Shown here: positions 52,600 to 60,446 of the stretch, in pieces
How positions within the stretch are numbered: position 1 is the stretch's first letter
Layout: each line of letters begins with the position of its first letter
Source: Labrenzia sp. DG1229
Lineage (GTDB): Bacteria; Pseudomonadota; Alphaproteobacteria; Rhizobiales; Stappiaceae
Length of the DNA: 64,000 bases
NCBI RefSeq assembly: GCF_000521215.1
Contig: NZ_KI928917.1
Coordinates: 40,678-104,677, forward strand
Reading direction: 5' to 3'
Translations under genes and position numbers: made by a program
Notes under the pieces: model-generated
Seen by the model: only the letters and a program-made list of their open reading frames with translations
What the model was told of the DNA's origin: nothing
Databases searched by the model: none

Positions 52600-53781
52600 T
52601 CACGCGTTCTCGGACACGATGCGACCAAACCGGTCAACTTCTTCTTCTGTATTGTAGTAGTGCACGGACGCCCGGATGACCGGCGGCAGATTTCTGCGAC
52701 CCAGGTCGAGGCGGGCGGATGACGGTTCTGAAACGGAAACATTGCATCCCTGCGCCTTCAGCAATGCAGCGATCTCGCGGGCCTGTTTGTTTGCCAGCGA
52801 AAACGTGACAATCCCGCATTTCCGCACTCCCTGATCGTGAACGGTCGCACTGATATCGGACAGCGTGGCACGAAGGCGGGCTCCCAGGCTTTCCACCCGC
52901 GTTCCGATTTCGGCGAGGCCAATATCAAGTGCGTAATCCACGGCTCTTGCGAGGCCGATCCGGCCGGCGACATAGCTTTCCCAGTTTTCGAACCGCTTTG
53001 CGCCGGGCGCAATTTCATAGGTATCCTCGTTGATCCAGGTGGCGGCATGCAGATCAATGAAAGGCGGTTCAAGCTGGTCAACGATCTGGTTCGCGACATA
53101 AAGGAAGCCTGTGCCTCGAGGTCCACGAAGGAATTTCCGGCCGGTTCCTGACAAGATGTGACACCCGATTTCCCTGACATTCACGTCCATCTGACCGACC
53201 GACTGGCAGGCATCAAGCAGATAAGTCAGATCATGTGCGCGCGCGACTTTCCCAACTTCGGCAGCCGGGTTCACAAGGCCGCCCTGGGTCGGTACATGGG
53301 TGATCGCGATCACCCTTGTTTTGGGAGTGATCAACCTGCGAAGGGCGTCAACATCTATCTGTCCACTAGCGTCGCTGGGCGCGACATCGATTTCCAGACC
53401 CCGGCTTCGCGCCAACTGCAGGAACGCGAGATAGTTGGAAGCATACTCCGAGGTATGTGTGAGTATCCGGTCGCCCTGTTTCAGCGGCAATGCGTAAAAT
53501 GCCATGTCCCATGCGCGCGTGGCGTTCTCCACATAGGCAATTTCGCTTGCATCGGCATGCAGCAATTGGGCGAACGCTTCATACATGTGCTCGATTGCTC
53601 CACGCGCGCGCGCTTCCGCTTCGTAGCCGCCAATGTCGCGTTCGAGCGCAAGATGCTGAAAAACGGCGTCGCACACGGGCTGCGGCATCAGCCCGGCTCC
53701 GGCATTGTTGAAATGCAGAATTTCAGAACAAGAGGGGGTCTCGGCGCGAAGTCTGGCCAGTTCATTGGCTGAAAATGTCAT
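52600..53781 (-). CDS. Class V aminotransferase / cysteine desulfurase-like PLP enzyme
   Basis: 393 residues. N-terminal ILHFNNAGAGLMPQPV, HTSEYASNYLAFLQLARSRG, AITHVPTQGGLVNPAAEVG, LLDACQSVGQMDVNV (PLP-binding Asp), and the PLP Lys in SGTGRKFLRGPRGTGFLYV (about residue 215). Related to isopenicillin-N epimerase, EgtE and CsdA-type enzymes; I cannot tell lyase, desulfurase or transaminase. The SufS catalytic Cys near residue 360 is not evident, which argues against a desulfurase. Overlaps the GntR gene by 4 nt, so it is the probable regulated target. Confidence 0.88.
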   Translation of the reverse strand: MTFSANELARLRAETPSCSEILHFNNAGAGLMPQPVCDAVFQHLALERDIGGYEAEARARGAIEHMYEAFAQLLHADASEIAYVENATRAWDMAFYALPLKQGDRILTHTSEYASNYLAFLQLARSRGLEIDVAPSDASGQIDVDALRRLITPKTRVIAITHVPTQGGLVNPAAEVGKVARAHDLTYLLDACQSVGQMDVNVREIGCHILSGTGRKFLRGPRGTGFLYVANQIVDQLEPPFIDLHAATWINEDTYEIAPGAKRFENWESYVAGRIGLARAVDYALDIGLAEIGTRVESLGARLRATLSDISATVHDQGVRKCGIVTFSLANKQAREIAALLKAQGCNVSVSEPSSARLDLGRRNLPPVIRASVHYYNTEEEVDRFGRIVSENA

Positions 53782-54431
53782 CGGTTTGGGTCTTTCCTTG
53801 AAAACAGCTCTGCAATCGCACGACCGCCTTCCGCTATGTGCGGGTGCAGAATTTCGACAGCAAGCTCCGTGTCTCCGGCCACAGCCGCATTCAACAGGGC
53901 TTCGTGCTCCTCGCGGTCTTCCTCTGTTACCTGCAAACGCGAGCGTTCAACACGAAGGTAACGCTCGGCCAATTTGATATGTTGTTCGATCAGAGCTTTG
54001 AGGCGCGGCCCCGCTCCGGCGTAAAGCGCGCTGTGAAAATCCAGGTGCCGCGCCGGATAATCGCGCTCCGGTGATACGGCCAGTCTTTCGTGTGCGCGAG
54101 AGATGCGCTCTCGCTGGCGGGAAGTCAGGGTTTGGAAGGACAGTCTGACGGCGAGGCACTCAAGTTCTGCGCGAATTTGAAAGAGCTCCAGCGCGTCATC
54201 GGCATGAAGCGGTGCAACGATTGCCTTCCTGTTCGGTCTTTCGATCACGAGCCCTTCGGCCGCCAGCGTACGTATCGCCTCACGCACCGGCATCCGGCTG
54301 ACCCCAAGTCGGCCGGAAATCTCATCCTGCTTCAGCGGTTCACCGTGACGCAACTCCCCCGACAGAAGTTCTTCCCTCAGCGTCTGGGTTGTCCATTCAA
54401 GGACCGTCGAAGGACGTTGCTCTCTTTTCAT
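53778..54431 (-). CDS. GntR/FadR-family (FCD domain) regulator
   Basis: 217 residues: winged helix (LREELLSGELRHGEPLKQDEISGRLGVSRMPVREAIRTLAAEGLV, residues 18-62) and an FCD effector domain with metal-binding His (LDFHSALY, about residue 130; EEHEALLNAA; HPHIAEG). Ligand probably a carboxylic acid. No ribosome site precedes ATG 54431; a promoter ends 7 nt upstream, suggesting leaderless translation. ATGA-coupled to the aminotransferase gene downstream. Confidence 0.88.
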   Translation of the reverse strand: MKREQRPSTVLEWTTQTLREELLSGELRHGEPLKQDEISGRLGVSRMPVREAIRTLAAEGLVIERPNRKAIVAPLHADDALELFQIRAELECLAVRLSFQTLTSRQRERISRAHERLAVSPERDYPARHLDFHSALYAGAGPRLKALIEQHIKLAERYLRVERSRLQVTEEDREEHEALLNAAVAGDTELAVEILHPHIAEGGRAIAELFSRKDPNR

Positions 54432-54466
54432 AAATAAATCATGGATCCATTTTTTCGGGACGTCAA
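54432..54466 (-). promoter_or_regulatory. Promoter and operator of gntR, likely leaderless
   Basis: On the minus strand: -35 TTGACG (54466-54461), 17-nt spacer, -10 CATGAT (54443-54438), then TTATTT and the ATG at 54431. The palindrome ATGGATCCAT (54441-54450) covers the spacer end and the first half of the -10, a natural site for autorepression. Confidence 0.5.
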
Positions 54467-54518
54467 TACGATTTTTTTCTGCTCTGTGCCGTCGTCATGC
54501 GAAGGCCGAAAAAGACAC

Positions 54519-55547
54519 TCATCCGCCTGAACTGAAGCCGCTTTCCACCAGGCGATGAATTTCCGGGTGCTCGGCAAAGCGCTGTTTCTGCCGTAACCGC
54601 AGTCGAAACTGCGATGGCGACTGCCCGAACTGGTTCTGGAAACATCGCGAGAAGGTGGCCGGATAGGAAAAGCCGGTAGCTTCCGCAATTTCCTTGATCG
54701 AATGTTCTTCATAGAAAAGAAAGTTGCGCGCTGCCTGAAGCCTGATGCGCAGGTAAAGCCGCATGGGTGACACGCCGAACGTCGCCTTGCAGATCCTGGA
54801 CATGGTTCGCGACGGCATGTTCAGCCGAAAGGATAGTTCCTCAAGCGCCAGGGGCGTATCGAGATTATCCTTCATGAGACTTACGATCCGCGCGGAAGGT
54901 TTCAGCGGTTCCCCGTAAAAGCTCTGGTCGCTGCGCTGACGCGTGTGGCTGCCGCGCCGGGTATGGATCAGCGCATTGGCAACTTCATTTGCCATTGCCT
55001 CGCTTGCGAAACGGGCGATGAGTTCGAGCATGAGATCGAGCGTCGCAATGCCGCCCGCGCACTGTGCCCTGTTCTGTGTGAGCTGGAAGATCCTGTTGAG
55101 CGGCCTGGCATCGGGAAACCACTCGCGGAACGACGGGACAGCTTCCCAGTGAAGAACGACTTCCGGCGATGTCTCCGTTCCAACAAGACCCGTCTGGCTC
55201 AAGGCATAGGCCGCACTGTCCAGACCACCGACCACAGATCCGAAACGGGCTGCCCTCCGAAGGTATCCCAGCAGATGTTTCGACAGGTGCTGCGTTGGAA
55301 GATTGCCCTCGAAAAGCAGCGTCACATCGGAAATATCCGCCGACGCCAGATCACAATCGGCGGCAAACCACAGTCCGCTGCTGGCACGAACATTCCCGCC
55401 ATCTTCCGAAACAATCTGCCAGTCAAACAGCCGCTGTCCCGAATTCTGGTTTGCGATGCGCAAGGCCTCCGTCGCGATAGTCAGCGTGGTCAGCGAAAAC
55501 TCCGGCTGCAGGATCAGGGCAAACCGGGCGCACCGGTCTTCCGGCAT
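54519..55547 (-). CDS. GlxA-type AraC regulator (DJ-1/PfpI-like + AraC HTH)
   Basis: 342 residues. ATG 55547 chosen: GGAGGT lies 6 nt upstream and the conserved domain begins at RFALILQPEFSLTTLTIATEALRIAN; the ATG at 55613 has no such site. The DJ-1-like domain lacks the Cys at the elbow (GSVVGGLDSAAYALSQTGL). C-terminal HTH: PLALEELSFRLNMPSRTMSRICKATFG and IKEIAEATGFSYPATFSRCFQNQFGQSPSQFR. Related regulators control carnitine, choline or glycine-betaine genes. Divergent from the DapA-family/ABC operon, which it probably controls. Confidence 0.9.
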   Translation of the reverse strand: MPEDRCARFALILQPEFSLTTLTIATEALRIANQNSGQRLFDWQIVSEDGGNVRASSGLWFAADCDLASADISDVTLLFEGNLPTQHLSKHLLGYLRRAARFGSVVGGLDSAAYALSQTGLVGTETSPEVVLHWEAVPSFREWFPDARPLNRIFQLTQNRAQCAGGIATLDLMLELIARFASEAMANEVANALIHTRRGSHTRQRSDQSFYGEPLKPSARIVSLMKDNLDTPLALEELSFRLNMPSRTMSRICKATFGVSPMRLYLRIRLQAARNFLFYEEHSIKEIAEATGFSYPATFSRCFQNQFGQSPSQFRLRLRQKQRFAEHPEIHRLVESGFSSGG

Positions 55548-55781
55548 TTCAACACCTCCGTAAAAATTCGCAATATTGGCAAGAAGAGTTAAATCGGCAG
55601 CCATTTTAGTCAAGCAATTTCAAAAATCCGGGCCGACTATGATTTCACGCCGCGCAAATGAAGCTCGTCTTGAGCAGCGCGGAACGTAGGGAAAATACTT
55701 TCGAGCAGATATTCCTCAGCGCGGCATGCGGCATGCCGTGAACGGAAGAAATTTGCCCGTGGCATGGAGCGATAGACCGAC

Positions 55782-56741
55782 GTGGACCAATTGAAGAAAA
55801 TGCTGGAAGGGTGTTACGTAACCATACCAACGCCGTTTCACGACACGCCCGAAATGGAGCTGAACGTCCCGGCGTTGCGCGCCTACGTGCGATTTCTCGT
55901 CGACTCCGGCCTGAACGGCAATTACGCAACCCTGCTTGCCGGCGGGGCCGCCGGGGACTTTTCCACGATGAGTTTTGAAGAACGGTTGCAGGTGGCGGAG
56001 ATCGTCGTTGACGAAGCCGCCGGCGCTGTTCCGATCGCGATGGGCGCGCAGACGACCAGTACGCTGGAACTGGTTCGCCTCGCCCGAGCCGCGAAACGGA
56101 TTGGCGTGGATTTCATCCAGGTTTCCTGCCCGTTCTACTTCGCCCATACGGAAGCTGACTTTGAGGAGTATGTCCGCGCGGCTGCCGATGCCGAACCCGA
56201 ATTGGGGATCATCGTCTACAACACCTTCTGGACAAGCCGGGACCTGTCATATTCGATGGTCGAGAGGCTGGCCGAGATCCCGAATGTCGTCGGTCTCAAA
56301 TGGGCGGCACCGCGCACCGACGCGATGGAATTCGAAGACGTCTGCTCCCATTTTTCGAGCCGGTTCACGATCATCGACAACAATCTCTTCTTCGGTCTCA
56401 GCGCCATGCCCTCCCTCGGTGCGCGCGCCTTTGAGGTGCACCACTGCAATTTCTGGCCCGAGTGGGGCATCAAACTGATCGATGAAGTCCGGACCGGCAA
56501 TTATGCCGAGGTCACCCGGATGCTCGTTGAGGAAGGCATGCCCTTCTACAAGCTCTGGATGGATATCGAGCGAAACTACACGTCGGGCGATGGATATCTC
56601 GACAAGCTCTGCATGGAACTCATCGGCTTGCCGTCCAGCCGGTGCCGACCGCCGACGCGCGATATCCGCCGGACACATCACACCGCAACCCACGAAATGA
56701 TGAAAAAGATCGGCGTACCGAGGCTGCGGAATTCCCCCTGA
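55782..56741 (+). CDS. DapA-family aldolase/lyase (dihydrodipicolinate synthase-like)
   Basis: 319-residue TIM-barrel of the DHDPS/NAL superfamily. N-terminal GCYVTIPTPFHDTPEMELNVPALRAYVRFLVDSG in outline; Schiff-base Lys in NVVGLKWAA (about residue 170) and the proton-relay Tyr in IIVYNTFW (about 146). The substrate loop reads LLAGGAAGDFSTMSFEER, not the GTTGE of true DapA, so another 2-oxo acid aldehyde pair or a dehydratase role is likely. GTG 55782 is the first possible start; the ATG at 55800 is an alternative. First gene of an operon with an ABC importer, a dehydrogenase and an enolase-type dehydratase. Confidence 0.85.
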   Translation: MDQLKKMLEGCYVTIPTPFHDTPEMELNVPALRAYVRFLVDSGLNGNYATLLAGGAAGDFSTMSFEERLQVAEIVVDEAAGAVPIAMGAQTTSTLELVRLARAAKRIGVDFIQVSCPFYFAHTEADFEEYVRAAADAEPELGIIVYNTFWTSRDLSYSMVERLAEIPNVVGLKWAAPRTDAMEFEDVCSHFSSRFTIIDNNLFFGLSAMPSLGARAFEVHHCNFWPEWGIKLIDEVRTGNYAEVTRMLVEEGMPFYKLWMDIERNYTSGDGYLDKLCMELIGLPSSRCRPPTRDIRRTHHTATHEMMKKIGVPRLRNSP

Positions 56742-56789
56742 ATGGCTGACCACAAAGCCAGCAAAAAAACCTAACAGAGGAAGACGACG

Positions 56790-57791
56790 ATGAAAAAGAC
56801 TCTCAAAATCGTAATGCTCGCCATGACCGCCAGTGCGGTGGTCGCAACAAGCGCTGTCGCGGAAGACGATATCCGTCTGCGGTTGAACTGGATGTATTAC
56901 GGCTCGCATGCCGGTTTCGCCTTCGGCAAGGACAGCGGTATCTACGACAAGGCAGGTATCGATCTCGATATCCGCTCGGGAAACGGATCAAGCTCTGCGC
57001 ACCGGCTCGTCGCCAACGGCGACAGTGATTTCGCCTATGGTTCCTGTGGCGCGCTGATCAACCTCGCAAGCCAGGGTGCGGAAATCACATCGGTGGCTGT
57101 CATCGACGCCATGGGCGCGGAAGCCGTGATCCTGCGGCCGGACAGCGGCGTCAGCTCGGTCGCTGACCTCAAGGGCAAAACCATCCTGACCACCGCCAAC
57201 GCGGGCGTGAACACGTTCTTTCCGATCGTTCTGGCAAATGCCGGACTGACCCCTGACGATGTCACGATCACCAACGTGCCGGATGGGGCGCTCGTTTCCA
57301 GCTATCTGCAGGGATCAGGTGGAGCGGTCGGCATCCTGGGCGGCCTCGATGACAAGCCGGCGGAAATTCGCGCCAATGGGGGCGAGGATCCTGTTCTGCT
57401 CCCCTATTCGGACTACGGTGTCGACCAGGTCGGTTACTGCATTTCAACGCGCAAGGAGATGATCGAGGAGAATCCCGACCTGGTGAACAGGTTCGTCGAC
57501 GCGACCATCCAGGCATACAAGCAGACCGAGGCCGACCCTGACGCCGCGGTAAATGCCATAGCCGACATCGTTGGCGGCACGATGGCTGAAGATCAGGGCA
57601 AGGCACACAGGGGATAGGTTCTCGATGTGACCCTGGGGCTGCTCTATTCAGGAGCGAACCAGGACAAGCAACTGGGGCTGAATGTTGCGTCCGACTGGGA
57701 GAGCATGGTCAAGTTGATGAAGGAATACAACGACCTGGACCCGTCCTCCAAAGCATCGGACTTCTACACCAACCAGTTCGTGACTGAATAA
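56790..57791 (+). pseudogene. ABC binding protein (TauA/SsuA/NMT1 type) with internal stop
   Basis: Periplasmic binding protein of about 333 residues. Signal peptide MKKTLKIVMLAMTASAVVATSAVA, then the NMT1/THI5-like pattern: IRLRLNWMYYGSHAGFAFGKDSGIYDKAGI in outline, SGNGSSSAHRLVANGDSDFAYG, DLKGKTILTTANAGVNTFFP. An in-frame TAG at 57615-57617 ends the first part at KAHRG; the same frame then continues as VLDVTLGLLYSGANQDKQLG to TNQFVTE and stops at 57791. No frameshift is needed, so this is a nonsense change, an error, or a readthrough site. The last 58 residues normally close lobe 1 in this family. Confidence 0.82.
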
Positions 57792-57803
57792 GTACTCCCC
57801 AAG

Positions 57804-57825
57804 CCGGGGCCTTGCGAGGCCCCGG
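57804..57825 (+). other. Intercistronic stem-loop after ABC binding-protein gene
   Basis: Perfect 9-bp stem CCGGGGCCT / AGGCCCCGG with loop TGCG, 12 nt after the stop at 57791 and 20 nt before the ATPase gene. No T-run. Confidence 0.75.
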
Positions 57826-57845
57826 TCATTCCGAAAGCAAGAGCA

Positions 57846-58613
57846 ATGAGCCATCACATCGAATTTGCCGGTCTGAAGAAGGTGTTTGGAACCGGCCCTG
57901 ATGCCGTCCAGGCCTTCGGCCCGGTGGATCTGAGTATCGCCGAGGGCGAGTTCATTTCGCTTCTTGGTCCGTCCGGCTGCGGAAAGTCAACGTTGATGAT
58001 GATGACGTCCGGCTTGCTGGAAGCAACCGAAGGCACCGTCACCATCGGCGGTTCTCAGGTAAAGGGTCCGCAGACCGACATCGGTGTGATGTTCCAGGAC
58101 AACACCCTGGTGCCCTGGCGAACGGTGCGTGGCAATGTCGAGCTGCAACTGGAAATGCGCGGCAAGTCGCTGAAGGAATTCAGCGACAAGATCGACAATC
58201 TGCTTGCCTCCGTTCATCTGGACGATTTCGCGGATAGACACCCCTATGAGCTTTCCGGTGGGATGCAACAGCGTGCCGCATTCTGCCAGGCCATGGTGCA
58301 CGATCCAAAGACCATGCTTCTCGACGAGCCGCTGGGAAAACTTGACGCGATGACCCGGGAGCGGATCCGCAGTGATCTCCAGCGTCTCTGGATGCAGGAA
58401 CGCGCCACCGTCATCTTCGTCACCCACTCGATCGAAGAAGCGGTCCAGCTGTCCACGAAGGTTGCGGTCATCACGCCGAGGCCGGGCACGATCGAACGCA
58501 TCATCGAAATCGACCTGCCGTTTCCAAGAGACTTCGACGTCAAGAATTCCCCGGAATTTACCGCACACGTACGCGAAATACAGGAGATCTTTCGAGGCTA
58601 TGGAGTCATTTGA
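57846..58613 (+). CDS. ABC importer ATPase (TauB/SsuB type)
   Basis: 255 residues. Walker A GPSGCGKST (about residues 41-49), Q-loop FQDNTLVPWRTV, the typical TauB/SsuB/NrtD start, signature LSGGMQQR (about 138), Walker B MLLDEPLGKLDAMTR, and switch His in FVTHSIEEAVQLS. All catalytic residues are normal, unlike ATPase B at 1068. Drives the importer formed with the next gene; overlaps that permease gene by 14 nt. Confidence 0.93.
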   Translation: MSHHIEFAGLKKVFGTGPDAVQAFGPVDLSIAEGEFISLLGPSGCGKSTLMMMTSGLLEATEGTVTIGGSQVKGPQTDIGVMFQDNTLVPWRTVRGNVELQLEMRGKSLKEFSDKIDNLLASVHLDDFADRHPYELSGGMQQRAAFCQAMVHDPKTMLLDEPLGKLDAMTRERIRSDLQRLWMQERATVIFVTHSIEEAVQLSTKVAVITPRPGTIERIIEIDLPFPRDFDVKNSPEFTAHVREIQEIFRGYGVI

Positions 58614-59400
58614 CAAGAAACCGATGTTCGCGGCGATGAAACTTCGTCTGCAGAATTCCTGGATGTTCGTGGCCTTTTTCATCGGCTTCTTTCTCGTCTG
58701 GGAATACTCGGTCATTTTTTTCGACATTCCGCTCTATATCCTGACACCTCCTTCCCTGATCGTGGAAAAGGGCGCAGCGGATCTCGACCGGCTCCTGTAT
58801 TACACCTACGTCACCGGAACGGAAGTCGTTCTGGGTTACGGGGTTGCCGTCATTCTGGCGCTGCCGCTCGGTCTTGCAATCGCCTTTTCCAGCCTGTTGA
58901 AGCGGACGATCTATCCCTTCATCGTATGTATCGAGATGGTTCCGAAGATCGCCTTCGCCCCGCTGTTCATATCCTGGCTTGGTTTCGGTCTGCTGCCGAA
59001 GGTCATAATCGTGTTTCTGGTCTGCTTCTTCCCGATCGTCCTGAATGCAATTCTGGCGTTCAGCTCTCTCAGCGAGGAACTCACGCTGTTCTGCCGATCC
59101 ACGGGAGCAGGGGTCTGGCGCACGTTTTTCAAGGTCCGGTTGCCGGCCGCCCTGCCCCAGTGTTTCGTCGGCTTCAAGTACGCCGCGATCAACGCCACCG
59201 TCGGAGCGGCAATTGCCGAATTCATCGGATCCGACAAGGGGCTCGGGTTCTATATCCAGATCGTTACCGGCAACATGAGACCTGATCTGGCCTTTGCGGG
59301 AATATTCTTCCTGACATTACTGGGCCTGTCCCTCTTCGGCATTGTGACACTTGCCGAACGTCTGCTGATCCCGTGGCACATCTCGGTACGGCGCACCTGA
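58600..59400 (+). CDS. ABC importer permease (TauC/SsuC type)
   Basis: 266 residues. N-terminal helix SWMFVAFFIGFFLVWEYSVIFF, then helices ending in YPFIVCIEMVPKIAFAPLFISWLGFGLLPKV and the coupling loop LTLFCRSTGAGVWRTFFKVRLPAALP (about residues 155-180). ATG 58600 lies within the end of the ATPase gene; the open frame further upstream is antisense-like shadow of it. Substrate group (nitrate, sulfonate, taurine, thiamine precursor) is not decided by sequence. Confidence 0.92.
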   Translation: MESFDKKPMFAAMKLRLQNSWMFVAFFIGFFLVWEYSVIFFDIPLYILTPPSLIVEKGAADLDRLLYYTYVTGTEVVLGYGVAVILALPLGLAIAFSSLLKRTIYPFIVCIEMVPKIAFAPLFISWLGFGLLPKVIIVFLVCFFPIVLNAILAFSSLSEELTLFCRSTGAGVWRTFFKVRLPAALPQCFVGFKYAAINATVGAAIAEFIGSDKGLGFYIQIVTGNMRPDLAFAGIFFLTLLGLSLFGIVTLAERLLIPWHISVRRT

Positions 59401-59427
59401 CCCGTCTTCCTGATGCTGGAGAAACAA

Positions 59428-59544
59428 ATGGGCATGACACGTGAGCTGAGCGGACTTCTCGGCACTGACAGCCGCAATCTTTTGATGATTGGGAAAAAAC
59501 TCGAAACCGGAACCCTGTCGGCCTACTCGGGACATGCCGCATGA
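59428..59544 (+). CDS. Small overlapping ORF, 38 residues, unknown
   Basis: Peptide starting MGMTRELSGLLGTDSRNLLM and ending AYSGHAA, 38 residues. GGAG lies 6 nt before ATG 59428; its stop overlaps the start of the dehydrogenase gene (ATGA), the same coupling seen throughout this operon. No signal peptide or membrane segment. It could be a real small protein, a leader that sets translation of the dehydrogenase, or the N-terminal remnant of a deleted gene. I do not recognise it. Confidence 0.4.
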   Translation: MGMTRELSGLLGTDSRNLLMIGKKLETGTLSAYSGHAA

Positions 59545-60446
59545 CGAGGGTCGCTCTTCTGGTAGAGCTTTCTGCCGATCAAACAGACAGGCTGCGGAAA
59601 GGCATCGGCGATGCGGACCTGCGTGAGGACGGCAACGTCGCCGATTGCGAAATCGCATTCGGAAACCCTGCTCCCCGGGAACTTGCAGATGCCCGGGACT
59701 TGCGATGGGTTCAGCTGGAATCTGTCGGCTTCGGTGAATATGTTGATCTTGACTGGGCCACTATCGGCGCGCGCCTCACATTGACCAACCTTGCCGGATT
59801 CTTTTCCGAAACTGTGGCCGAAACAGCCCTCGCGGGTCTGCTCGCCCTTGCGCGCCGCATCGACACGCTCGTCCTTGCACAAAGCGACGGAAACTGGCTT
59901 GGAGATCCTGTCAGGACCCGGACCCGGACCATAGCAGGGTCGCATGTCGTGATGGTCGGCTACGGCGCGATCAACAGGCGGCTGGCGGATTTGCTGGCAC
60001 CCTTTTCTTGCAGGATAACACCGATTCTCAGCACAACGTCGCTTGAACAGCTGGACGATGCCCTGGCAAGTGCGGATATCGTTGTCTGCACGGCACCCGA
60101 CACACCTGCAACCCGCGGCCTGTTCGACACGCACCGGATCGGGTTGATGCCGGACCATGCCGTGTTCGCGAATTTCGGTCGTGGATCGATCGTTGATGAG
60201 ACGGCGCTTTCCCATGCTCTCAACGCCGGGCAACTGGGAGGAGCAGTCCTTGATGTCACGCGGGAAGAGCCCCTGTCACCCGACCATCCGTTCTGGCAAT
60301 GCCCCAACACCCTTCTCACACAGCACTCCGGCGGCGGAAGTCACGATGAGCTGGACCGGAAGATTGACGTTTTTCTAAACAATTTATCTCGATACCGCCG
60401 GGGCGAACCCTTGTCGGGCGTCGTTGACATCGCAAGAGGATACTGA
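59541..60446 (+). CDS. D-isomer-specific 2-hydroxyacid dehydrogenase
   Basis: 301 residues; NAD(P)-dependent reduction of a 2-oxo acid to a D-2-hydroxy acid or the reverse. Rossmann motif VVMVGYGAINRRLADLL (the third Gly of GxGxxG is Asn), catalytic Arg in FANFGRGSIVDETALSHAL, Glu in DVTREEPLSPDHP, and catalytic His in LLTQHSGGGSHDEL. GhrA/hydroxypyruvate reductase-like in size. Coupled to the enolase-type gene by TGATG. Confidence 0.88.
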   Translation: MTRVALLVELSADQTDRLRKGIGDADLREDGNVADCEIAFGNPAPRELADARDLRWVQLESVGFGEYVDLDWATIGARLTLTNLAGFFSETVAETALAGLLALARRIDTLVLAQSDGNWLGDPVRTRTRTIAGSHVVMVGYGAINRRLADLLAPFSCRITPILSTTSLEQLDDALASADIVVCTAPDTPATRGLFDTHRIGLMPDHAVFANFGRGSIVDETALSHALNAGQLGGAVLDVTREEPLSPDHPFWQCPNTLLTQHSGGGSHDELDRKIDVFLNNLSRYRRGEPLSGVVDIARGY

